NCBI GenBank assembly: GCA_030248065.1
Contig: JASAMV010005957.1
Coordinates: 1-64,000 of the forward strand
Length of the DNA stretch: 64,000 bases
Direction: 5' to 3'
DNA from: Rhynchonema sp. JSB1_4
Lineage: Eukaryota; Nematoda; Chromadorea; Monhysterida; Xyalidae
The translations under genes were made by a program, and so were the position numbers. Under the pieces are notes generated by a model, which was given only the letters and a program-made list of their open reading frames with translations, was not told the DNA's origin and ran no database searches. Shown in pieces: positions 1 to 11,100 of this stretch; position 1 is the first letter of the stretch, and every line of letters starts with the position of its first letter.

Positions 1-876
1 TTTCCGAATCGCTGTCAATTGTGGGCGAAACGATGAACCGCGTTTCCAAACGCCGTAAATCGCGATCGCGAACAACACCACATCGATCCGATTCAACATC
101 TCACACCAATCGCCAGCACCCTGTCGCATGTTCTCGACCAACTCAGTGTAACCAAAAACTCCTACAATCAAACAATTATCCCACAAACAGTACCCTCCAG
201 ACCAAACCAAATCAAACAAACCAAACCTTCCCACAACTCCAATCGCATCGTAACGACATTACCAAAAGCGCCGCGCATCTGCTCGCCAAACAACGGCTCA
301 AACACACAGCCCACCTTGCCGTGACTCGTCCCAACCGGCGGCAATTGCAACAAGTCACCAAAGACAACAATGTTGCGCCCGCCCAACAAAGATCGCCATC
401 ATCTACGACTGAATGCGGCGTGAACACCTCGAACAACGCCTCGTGGATTCGTCGCAACATAACATTGGCCACCATCGGACATTCATCTACAACATAAGAC
501 GCAAAGATCCCCAATACCCACCATAAACATGACATACGATGCGTTCAAAAAGAACCAGAATACCGTGGTTCCGCCTATCAGATTCCAATTGTATCTCAAC
601 AACATCACGCGTTTTTTTTCCAAACCTCAACGTTAAAAAAGCACGCAGCATCAACAAACATCATCACTTTGTACATTTGGTATTAACAAACATTTTACAC
701 AAAATTACAACTATGATTAATTCACAGACTAATAACTGTACATTGTCACATTTGTTAAGATTAACCCATGCATCCATGTTATTAGTTCAGAGACTAATCT
801 GTGTATCTAATCACATTAGTTGACTACCTAACCGATGCAGCTAGTATCAGTGCTTCAAAAACTGGTCTATATACAG

Positions 877-1090
877 GTACCAGCTGTAACTCTAAGTGAA
901 TTCTGCACGTACGCGTGCAGCGCATGCGTGCACTTCGTGCACGCCTTTGACCGCTTCAGCACTGTGCACGCGGTGCACGTAGTGCACTCGGCCTCCATAC
1001 TTTTGTGTAAACAGGCGTCAAAAGCGTGGACGCGTACGCACGCGTGCTACACGCATAAAGACAAACTTCACTCAGAGTTACAGCTGGTAC
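877..1090. mobile_element. Palindromic MITE (family E), left-arm copy
   Basis: Terminal inverted repeats start GTACCAGCTGTAACTCT and end with the complementary AGAGTTACAGCTGGTAC. The interior is rich in alternating GTGCAC/ACGCGT, giving long self-complementary stretches. The mirror copy is 7956-8169. A related, less complete copy lies at about 1150-1345 (mirror about 7699-7880). Confidence 0.7.
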
Positions 1091-1344
1091 TGTACATAAT
1101 CAACAGGTTAACAAACTAACCAATGCACCTTGCCTCATTAGTTCAGAGACTAGTCTATATATCTGGTCACAACCTACGCGAGGAGCACATGCGTGCACAC
1201 CTTTGACCTCTGCAGCAATGTACACGCGGTGCACGTAGTACACTCGGCCTCCTATACTTTTGTGTATCCAGGCGTCAAAGGCGTGCAATGGTACGCACGC
1301 GTACTGCACGCGTAAAGGCAGACTTCACACAGAGTTGCAGCTGG

Positions 1345-1622
1345 TATTGGTCGCTCAATGGCCATATAAGTATTTATAAAATCCATCCTGATTTTCAAGT
1401 TCAGTCACTCTTAACCACTGTGCTATTTGTGATTCTCACAAAACATTTTCAGCTAAAAATAATCTAGCAGATCAACCACGTTGCCGCAGGTCTGAAACAT
1501 TCTCTTTACTACACGCTTTGTGTGCAATCACGCAACGCAACGTCATTGCCCCGTCACTTTCCCTCTTTATGAATCAGGAAAAAAAATTAACCCATTCTTA
1601 TAAAGTCATTGTGCGACCAATA
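1345..1622. mobile_element. MITE family D, left-arm copy
   Basis: Termini TATTGGTCGCTCAATG and CATTGTGCGACCAATA form inverted repeats with TA at both ends, suggesting TA target duplication as in Tc1/mariner-type MITEs. Copies of the same element occur at 7424-7701 (mirror) and 43708-43988 (independent insertion). Confidence 0.8.
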
Positions 1623-3887
1623 CTGTACATGGTCACACTAATTAACAGACTTGACAGACTTTGACAAACTAACCAATGCAACTTGTCATTAGTTCAGAGA
1701 CTAGTCTATATATCGGTCACACTAATTCCCAGACTAACCAATGCACCCGGTGTCATTAGTTCAGAGACTAGTCACCAGTCACATAGTTGACATACTAACC
1801 GATACTCACGGTGACATTACTTCATTAGTTCAAAAAATTGCTCAATATACCTAATCTGTACATCTAGTCCGTCACAAATCTGGTTATTTTCATAACAATA
1901 AAAGAACACTGAAAATTACTCGCCAATGATGAACAATAGGATTTGACGCCATTGAATGCGCCGCTCTGTCCTCTGCTGAGACGTGCACCGTCGGTGCGCC
2001 ACTTCCCCACCGCGAGAAATCCTCAGACCAAAAAAACGATGAATCGTTTGACCATGAATGTTGAACGCAGATAGACCAGTCGGCCCCAATGTAACCACGA
2101 CCGGCTTCTCGGACACTTTATACTTCAACTCAATGGCCATACACAGCGCTTCAATGACATGACTTTTCCCTGCAAACAAACGAACTAATTTTAAAACGAA
2201 TCATACTTTACAAAAGGAACGTGAAAAGAAACACCGTATTACATCACATATACAAAAAACATGAGATTTCCAATGCCAGCAACACACCTGTTCCACCAAC
2301 TCCACTAATGAATTCACGCAACGGCGCAACATTTGAATCACGACTTTGTTGGTCCAATATGTCCATCACCTTATCCACCGTCGACCGCTGCAACTTGTTG
2401 AGGGAATCCATACGCTTCTGAACCTCATCCACAGTAACTGGTCGACGTTCAGGAATGGACTGAAAATCAAAATCATAAATTAATCAGCTGTTAATCACAA
2501 CCATAAACACAAAATTCTAACCTGGTCCGTTTCTACCAAATGCGACACGGTTTTTTGATATTCAGCAATTGATTCTGCTGATCGCATGGCCTTCTCGGCC
2601 ATTTTCTCACCCCTCTCGATACGTTTTCGAAGACCTTCATAGCTCAAGAACACCCGCGATTTGCGCAACTGATCCAATTTCGCTCGAAACGACTCAACGT
2701 ACGTATCGAAATCGCCTACAACATTACACAATGTGTGACGCAGAACTACAATGATTTGAAGTGTTGTTAACACATATACAACCTGGTTCCACTTTAAACA
2801 ACATCTAACTTTTACAAAGAACATTAAACCAATTTCAGTTGAATTCAATAAAATCATTTTAACCCATCATTAAACGAGTACTAAAATCCTAACACTCTTA
2901 AATTAACAAAAATTAACAAGAATTCAAACAAAATTTCAAAAGAAACTATAAGAACGCACCTTTTAAGTCGCGTTGTTCGTTGCGCCACGGATAATACAAC
3001 AACAATAAATGGTGAAAAAAACGTTCACAATTATCGCCCGCCGGACTGAAATGCGGCGTTTTCACGATTGCCGGCTTGTTCCTGGACCGCACCCACACAA
3101 CTTCATCACCGGTTCCACTGATTTTTCGCCTACAATTAAAGGAGTGTATAGCAGTGTTCTATTTAGTTCTTTTTTTATAAATGTTAGCAATATTTATAAT
3201 AATCTACACATGCATATATAGTTTCGGACCATCTAAGGAGACTATATATGTCACAATGCATCCGGGTCAGTCATGAGATGCATTGTAAAACCATAAATTT
3301 CGCATTAAAATCACATTTCAATCAAACAATGAAACACAATCGCAACAAACGGAGAACTTACATTTTTATCTCAAAATCATTATCCTTTTTCTGCTTCACT
3401 ATCTCGAAATCGCGGACAAACTCGAACATTGACATCCGATTGAAATCCGCTGTTCGTGGGCGGCACTTGTAATAGTGATCCTAAAAAGAAAAATAAAAAA
3501 CAAAAATTTGAAACACAACTCACCACACATTTAAAGCATAATACACTATAATTCAGGCAAAAACTCTGCACTAACCACAACGTTTTTGTAGACCATGTCT
3601 TGCACATCTCTTATCGGCTCCTCTTCTAATTCCATCGTGTTCAACCTTTTTAAACGCTGAGGTCGGTCATCAGCAAAGTTGGTATTCACGCTTTTCACAC
3701 TGACCGACGTTTCATACGACTGGAAATCAAAAACATATTCAAATTCAAAATACGAACCAACAATAATATAAACATTAACAATTGACAAAAACACAACCTT
3801 GTATCCCAACCGCCACCAAGCGACTTCATTTGCACAAATGACCCGCGTCCTTAGCGCTGCAATCCCATACTGGAACAACTGGCGTCG

Positions 3888-5159
3888 TGCCGTTATAAAT
3901 ACCCGCAGTCATTGTGCTCGAGAACGTTTTTGCACCGCACGAGAGGCTCTGGGACGTGATAAGAAGGGACGGCGAAATAGTTTGGTGCAAATCGCGCGGG
4001 CTACAGGCTAGTATTCCTTTTAAAGCAGTTTGTTTGTTGTTTTTGCTGTTTATGTCACTCAAGTTTATGGACTGGGTTGTTAGTTGGAAGAATAGTGTTT
4101 GTATTTTGCAGTGGTGGATTCATTTTTTTGGTGACTGGGGGTTCAAAACTTAAAGTCGATTGTAGGTGGCTTCACAATGTATGTGCATTAGCACGCTTAC
4201 GTGTCAAGGTCGTCAACAAGTATCATAAACTTCACACTTGATATCCCTCAAAACTAATCTGACTAGATGCGCAGATTAGTCCCTGAACTAATGTTACCAG
4301 GTACATGGGTTAGTCTCTGAACTAATCTGACTAGATAAGCAGACTGTCCCCGAACTAATGTCACTGGATGCGTCAGATAAAAAATCAATTAGTTCCTGAA
4401 CTAATGTCACCAAGTACGTCGGTTAGTCTGTGAACTAATCTGACTAGATGCACAAATTAGTTCTTGAACTAATGTCACCAGGTGCATTGGTTGAACTGCG
4501 AGCTAATGTAACCAGACACACAAATTGGCCACTAACAAACAAACCCCCACTAATGACCATATCCCACAAACAAAAAATCAGATATTATCCACAATCACAA
4601 ACACCAAACAAAACAACAACACAAGGGCCTAAAACACACCAACACCAAACGGGCAAAACTCACTTTACTCTTCTATTAAAAAAGGGGGTTTTGCAGCGCC
4701 CTTTTTTTTGTCTCTTATTAAAACACCCAAAGTGGAGTGAAAAATCAAATCTCAAAAGTCGATTGTAGGTGTGCTTGACAATGCATGTGCATTAGCACGT
4801 TTATGTATCACGGTGTGGTTGACGCGAAAACGGTCTCGATGGTCTTGAACGACTTGCCTGTGTATTACTAATATCATTTCCTTGTTGTTGAATTCTCAGG
4901 TGAAGAATGGGTTAATCCGTACAATCCGAAGTTGTTGTTGATGACAAGGGCGAATATGGACATTCAATTTTGTGGTGATGATACTCTGGCTGTCGTGCGG
5001 TAAGTGTGAAGTCGCGTTGTATTGTATATTTCTGAGATTGTGTTTGCTATTGGATACTTTATGAATTGTAGATATGTCACAAAATACGTGGCGAAAGGTG
5101 AGGACTCGACGCCAGTTGATGCGGTGTTCAAAAACGTTGTTGATCAGAACGTGTCTTTG
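3888..5159. other. Unique spacer at the centre of the inverted repeat
   Basis: This 1.27-kb segment lies between the arms and is not itself palindromic. It holds a palindromic-motif array (4246-4512), two direct copies of a roughly 65-bp segment (about 4149-4212 and 4753-4818, sharing AAAGTCGATTGTAGGTG and ATGTGCATTAGCACG) and the first recognisable exon of the Helitron-like gene (4900-4999). I see no open frame for the N-terminal HUH part of a Rep protein here, so the 5' end of the gene is either lost or split into exons I cannot recognise. Confidence 0.7.
4246..4512. repeat. Palindromic-motif (iteron-like) array, spacer copy
   Basis: About ten spaced copies of the motif TTAGTyynTGAACTAAT, each a near-perfect palindrome, alternate with short linkers such as CACCAGGTGCATTGG and CTGACTAGATGCG. 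The same family of motif and linker recurs throughout the element. Confidence 0.85.
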
Positions 5160-8100
5160 CGACGCCAGTTGTTCCAGTATGGGATTGCAGCGCTAAGGAC
5201 GCGGGTCATTTGTGCAAATGAAGTCGCTTGGTGGCGGTTGGGATACAAGGTTGTGTTTTTGTCAATTGTTAATGTTTATATTATTGTTGGTTCGTATTTT
5301 GAATTTGAATATGTTTTTGATTTCCAGTCGTATGAAACGTCGGTCAGTGTGAAATACGTGAATACCAACTTTGCTGATGACCGACCTCAGCGTTTAAAAA
5401 GGTTGAACACGATGGAATTAGAAGAGGAGCCGATAAGAGATGTGCAAGACATGGTCTACAAAAACGTTGTGGTTAGTGCAGAGTTTTTGCCTGAATTATA
5501 GTGTATTATGCTTTAAATGTGTGGTGAGTTGTGTTTCAAATTTTTGTTTTTTATTTTTCTTTTCAGGATCACTATTACAAGTGCCGCCCACGAACAGCGG
5601 ATTTCAATCGGATGTCAATGTTCGAGTTTGTCCGCGATTTCGAGATAGTGAAGCAGAAAAAGGATAATGATTTTGAGATAAAAATGTAAGTTCTCCGTTT
5701 GTTGCGATTGTGTTTCATTGTTTGATTGAAATGTGATTTTAATGCGAAATTTATGGTTTTACAATGCATCTCATGACTGACCCGGATGCATTGTGACATA
5801 TATAGTCTCCTTAGATGGTCCGAAACTATATATGCATGTGTAGATTATTATAAATATTGCTAACATTTATAAAAAAAGAACTAAATAGAACACTGCTATA
5901 CACTCCTTTAATTGTAGGCGAAAAATCAGTGGAACCGGTGATGAAGTTGTGTGGGTGCGGTCCAGGAACAAGCCGGCAATCGTGAAAACGCCGCATTTCA
6001 GTCCGGCGGGCGATAATTGCGAACGTTTTTTTCACCATTTATTGTTGTTGTATTATCCGTGGCGCAACGAACAACGCGACTTGAAAGGTGCGTTCTTATA
6101 GTTTCTTTTGAAATTTTGTTTGCAATTCTTGTTAATTTTTGTTAATTTAAGAGTGTTAGGATTTTAGTACTCGTTTAATGATGGGTTAAAATGATTTTAT
6201 TGAATTCAACTGAAATTGGTTTAATGTTCTTTGTAAAAGTTAGATGTTGTTTAAAGTGGAACCAGGTTGTATATGTGTTAACAACACTTCAAATCATTGT
6301 AGTTCTGCGTCACACATTGTGTAATGTTGTAGGCGATTTCGATACGTACGTTGAGTCGTTTCGAGCGAAATTGGATCAGTTGCGCAAATCGCGGGTGTTC
6401 TTGAGCTATGAAGGTCTTCGAAAACGTATCGAGAGGGGTGAGAAAATGGCCGAGAAGGCCATGCGATCAGCAGAATCAATTGCTGAATATCAAAAAACCG
6501 TGTCGCATTTGGTAGAAACGGACCAGGTTAGAATTTTGTGTTTATGGTTGTGATTAACAGCTGATTAATTTATGATTTTGATTTTCAGTCCATTCCTGAA
6601 CGTCGACCAGTTACTGTGGATGAGGTTCAGAAGCGTATGGATTCCCTCAACAAGTTGCAGCGGTCGACGGTGGATAAGGTGATGGACAGATTGGACCAAC
6701 AAAGTCGTGATTCAAATGTTGCGCCGTTGCGTGAATTCATTAGTGGAGTTGGTGGAACAGGTGTGTTGCTGGCATTGGAAATCTCATGTTTTTTGTATAT
6801 GTGATGTAATACGGTGTTTCTTTTCACGTTCCTTTGTAGTATGATTCGTTTTAAAATTAGTTCGTTTGTTTGCAGGGAAAAGTCATGTCATTGAAGCGCT
6901 GTGTATGGCCATTGAGTTGAAGTATAAAGTGTCCGAGAAGCCGGTCGTGGTTACATTGGGGCCGACTGGTCTATCTGCGTTCAACATTCATGGTCAAACG
7001 ATTCATCGTTTTTTTGGTCTGAGGATTTCTCGCGGTGGGGAAGTGGCGCACCGACGGTGCACGTCTCAGCAGAGGACAGAGCGGCGCATTCAATGGCGTC
7101 AAATCCTATTGTTCATCATTGGCGAGTAATTTTCAGTGTTCTTTTATTGTTATGAAAATAACCAGATTTGTGACGGACTAGATGTACAGATTAGGTATAT
7201 TGAGCAATTTTTTGAACTAATGAAGTAATGTCACCGTGAGTATCGGTTAGTATGTCAACTATGTGACTGGTGACTAGTCTCTGAACTAATGACACCGGGT
7301 GCATTGGTTAGTCTGTGAATTAGTGTGACCAGATATATAGACTAGTCTCTGAACTAATGACAAGTTGCATTGGTTAGTCTGTCAAAGTCTGTCAAGTCTG
7401 TTAATTAGTGTGACCATGTACAGTATTGGTCGCACAATGACTTTATAAGAATGGGTTAATTTTTTTTCCTGATTCATAAAGAGGGAAAGTGACGGGGCAA
7501 TGACGTTGCGTTGCGTGATTGCACACAAAGCGTGTAGTAAAGAGAATGTTTCAGACCTGCGGCAACGTGGTTGATCTGCTAGATTATTTTTAGCTGAAAA
7601 TGTTTTGTGAGAATCACAAATAGCACAGTGGTTAAGAGTGACTGAACTTTAAAATCAGGATGGATTTGATAAATACTTATATGGCCATTGAGCGACCAAT
7701 ACCAGCTGCAACTCTGTGTGAAGTCTGCCTTTACGCGTGCAGTACGCGTGCGTACCATTGCACGCCTTTGACGCCTGGATACACAAAAGTATAGGAGGCC
7801 GAGTGTACTACGTGCACCGCGTGTACATTGCTGCAGAGGTCAAAGGTGTGCACGCATGTGCTCCTCGCGTAGGTTGTGACCAGATATATAGACTAGTCTC
7901 TGAACTAATGAGGCAAGGTGCATTGGTTAGTTTGTTAACCTGTTGATTATGTACAGTACCAGCTGTAACTCTGAGTGAAGTTTGTCTTTATGCGTGTAGC
8001 ACGCGTGCGTACGCGTCCACGCTTTTGACGCCTGTTTACACAAAAGTATGGAGGCCGAGTGCACTACGTGCACCGCGTGCACAGTGCTGAAGCGGTCAAA

Positions 8101-11100
8101 GGCGTGCACGAAGTGCACGCATGCGCTGCACGCGTACGTGCAGAATTCACTCAGAGTTGCAGCTGGTACTGTATATAGACCAGTTTTTGAAGCACTGATA
8201 CTAGCTGCATCGGTTAGGTAGTCAACTAATGTGATTAGATACACAGATTAGTCTCTGAACTAATGACACTGGATGCATGGGTTAGTCTTAACAAATGTGA
8301 CAATGTACAGTTATTAGTCTGTGAATTAATCATAGTCGTAATTTTGTGTAAAATGTTTGTTAATACCAAATGTACAAAGTGATGATGTTTGTTGATGCTG
8401 CGTGCTTTTTTAACGTTGAGGTTTGGAAAAAAAACGCGTGATGTTGTTGAGATACAATTGGAATCTGATAGGCGGAACCACGGTATTCTGGTTCTTTTTG
8501 AACGCATCGTATGTCATGTTTATGGTGGGTATTGGGGATCTTTGCGTCTTATGTTGTAGATGAATGTTCGATGGTGGCCAATGTTATGTTGCGACGAATC
8601 CACGAGGCGTTGTTCGAGGTGTTCACGCCGCATTCAGTCGTAGATGATGGGCGATCTTTGTTTGGCGGGCGCAACATTGTTGTCTTTGGTGACTTGTTGC
8701 AATTGCCGCCGGTTGGGACGAGTCACGGCAAGGTGGGCTGTGTGTTTGAGCCGTTGTTTGGCGAGCAGATGCGCGGCGCTTTTGGTAATGTCGTTACGAT
8801 GCGATTGGAGTTGTGGGAAGGTTTGGTTTGTTTGATTTGGTTTGGTCTGGAGGGTACTGTTTGTGGGATAATTCGTTCTATTGTAGGAGTTTTTGGTTAC
8901 ACTGAGTTGGTCGAGAACATGCGACAGGGTGCTGGCGATTGGTGTGAGATGTTGAATCGGATTCGATGTGGTGTTGTTCGCGATCGCGATTTACGGCGTT
9001 TGGAAACGCGGTTGATCGTTTCGCCCACAATTGACAGCGATTCGGAAATGCTTTCTATTGGAGCTGACAAGTATGTTTGTGAACTTTCTTTTGGCAGATC
9101 GCGTTAGTCAGATAGTGATGGTCACGACAATTTTGTTTGAATGCGGTCACTTTTGCAAGAGTTGATCTAAGGTGGGATACAGGGGCTATATTTGGTTCCT
9201 TTGGTCTATTTGGTCCCTGAAGTGGGGCACTCTTTTAGACGAAAAAAAACACCTCTTAAATGGCAGCATTTTTTCTTTTAGACATTTCAAAAGTCTAAAA
9301 ATCGCGTGCTTTGCGCGTTGATACGCTCATTTGCAGAGAAATTTGGCTTTCACGCGCCTGGAAAGTTCTGAGAAGCTCCTCGTCATTTTGTTGTATAATA
9401 TTTTGCGTAAAGCGCTGCATTATAAACACGCACTAGATAAATAAACTTTTCAAAAATGGAGCAATTACTGGATAAAAATGACTTTCTGGATTTGACTCTT
9501 CCGTCGGTTAAAATCTGGATCCGTTACTGCACTTTTGACTGGTTTGATGCTGTGTTTATTTTAGATTGCTGGCATGTAATCGGGCAGTTATCGCTCTGTT
9601 TGGAACAGTTGCTATGGCTGACGATATGAACAATATTGTGTTCGACAAATTGGTTGAGAAATATCCTGATCGACGAGTATTTGAAATATTTTGTGAGGAC
9701 GTGGGCAGGAATAAGGTTGGATGTATAACAATTATACTTTTATCTTTTTGTGTTTTTTGTTTGTTTTGTTTGTTTCTTATTTTCTTAGTCATATTTTGTT
9801 TGCAATATTTTTCGTTTAATTTAGCGCAGTGCTGCTGCCCTGAAGAAAGCAGTAACGCGAGTCAAAGCTCGCAAGAAGTACGGATGTGATAATAGTGACA
9901 AGCGGAAGGCGACTGCAGAGTGTGCGAGTAATCGCGGTGGTCTTCCGTTGGTGATCAAGATTATGACTGGGTCACGTGTGATGGTTCGTCGCAACATTGA
10001 TGTCGAGAAAGGTTGTTTTTGTATGTTGTGATACTTATGTATTTTACTTACATATTTACTTATATATATATGTATCTTACTTACATATTTTATGCTATAT
10101 GTAATGTTATTCGCAGGCATAGTCAATGGTGCACTTGGGACGGTTGTGGACATTGTGGCTGATTTGAATACTGTCAGTTCGATTAAGATAAAATTGGATG
10201 GAATCGATCAGCTGTACGATTGCGAGCGTGTCAGCTGTGAGTATGAATTGAGTTCGCGAGTTTTCGTTGTTCGAACGCAGTTCCCTATTGTTGAAGCTTT
10301 CGCGATGACAATACACAAGTGCCAAGGTTGGTGGTGTATTTTTATGTTCTATTAACTAATTATGTTTTATAAACTAATTTTGCGATGTAGTTATTGGGTT
10401 TGGATTTTACAGTTTAGTCTGTTAATTAATGTTATAGGATACAGGTATAAGTATTGGAGTTAATTTTATGGAAGGTTGAGTTAGGTGATGAACTACTAAG
10501 ATGTGCTTTCCAGGTGTTTCGGTTGATGAGGCAATTATTTGCTGCGATGATCGAATGTTCGACGATGGTATGATCTACGTTGCACTATCGCGAGTTCGGA
10601 CCTTGGAAGGGGTGCATCTATTGCGGTTGTTTTGCGATCGGATCACTGTGCACCGTAAAACGTTGATTGAATATAATCGGTTGAGGGCCATGTTGGATCC
10701 GCCGCTGCCTTATTTTGACGAAAATCCGCAACAGGTGTAATTTGAGCTACATGGATTGTGTATGAATTTTTGTATTAATGAATTTTTTAAATCCCAGACC
10801 TCGTATGGTTATCATTTGTTGACGGACGATGCAAAGAAGAAACGTGGAAGCAAGTTTGGTCGTCAGCGCGGCAAAAGGACGAAAAGTAGGTCGAAGTCAC
10901 TGTGTTCGACGGATTCTGATAGCGATGTTAGCAAATTTTTTTTACAAATGACGTTGTTTTTCATTTTTCGTTGCAGTTAAGCTGCCTGTTTGATTGTTTT
11001 AGCGTGAAGCACGGAAACAATGCAGAACTCCGTCGATGTCTCCTTCAGTAGCGCGAGTGGAAAAGAAGAAATGCCGATCACGATCACCCTTGTCGACGGA

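Larger units (their letters stand above)
1..3887 (-). repeat. Left arm of a giant imperfect inverted repeat
   Basis: The reverse complement of this arm matches 5160-9048 almost base for base; position 1 pairs with 9048 and 3887 with 5160. The arm begins at the window edge, so the repeat continues to the left of the window. The arms are not identical: scattered substitutions and small indels are visible (for example near 391-403, 777-783 and 3707-3712), roughly one per cent by eye. The arm carries the same nested MITEs and palindromic motif arrays as the right arm, so these insertions predate the duplication. Confidence 0.95.
1..3887 (-). pseudogene. Decayed inverted copy of the Helitron-like helicase gene
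   Basis: Read on the minus strand this repeats the helicase exons of the right arm, from the exon part reading LFQYGIAALRTR through Walker A (GVGGTG|KSHVIEAL) to the VENMRQ region. It is broken. A one-base deletion in the block giving ATCGCCATC (right arm has one more C) shifts the frame just before GGRNIVVFGDLLQLPPVG, and the Walker B neighbourhood reads DECPM instead of DECSM. It also lacks the upstream exon with YVTKYVAKGE, because the duplication breakpoint lies inside that exon. Other differences are mild (R to I, Y to S), as expected of a recently released copy. Whether intact 3' exons exist beyond position 1 cannot be seen. Confidence 0.88.
7122..8559 (+). other. GC-AG intron of 1,438 bp inside Walker B, filled with nested repeats
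   Basis: The only junction giving the expected FIIDECSM is exon end ATTG at 7121, donor GCGAGT at 7122 and acceptor TTGTAG at 8559, which makes this a GC-AG rather than GT-AG intron. Neighbouring introns are 56-245 bp; this one is swollen by palindromic-motif arrays (7183-7412, 7866-7950, 8213-8336), MITE D (7424-7701) and MITE E (7956-8169). All of these also occur in the left arm. Confidence 0.75.
5160..9048 (+). repeat. Right arm of the giant inverted repeat
   Basis: This is the partner of bases 1-3887. It starts inside the exon encoding YVTKYVAKGED...LFQYG and ends inside the exon encoding VENMRQGAG...GADK, because the left arm is cut by the window. Here the helicase frame is intact, so this is the functional or younger copy and the left arm is the decayed one. 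Confidence 0.95.

Noticed and set aside
4448..4900. Upstream Rep exon reading HGVVDAKTVSMVLNDLP near 4810-4858
   Set aside because: It looks tempting next to EEWVNPYNP but no donor gives the right phase into 4900, and the only phase-compatible donor lies behind an in-frame stop.
1..9048. Assembly artefact as the explanation for the palindrome
   Set aside because: The arms differ by SNPs and indels, and only one arm has a frameshift, so a simple mirrored-read artefact is unlikely, though collapsed haplotypes cannot be excluded from sequence alone.
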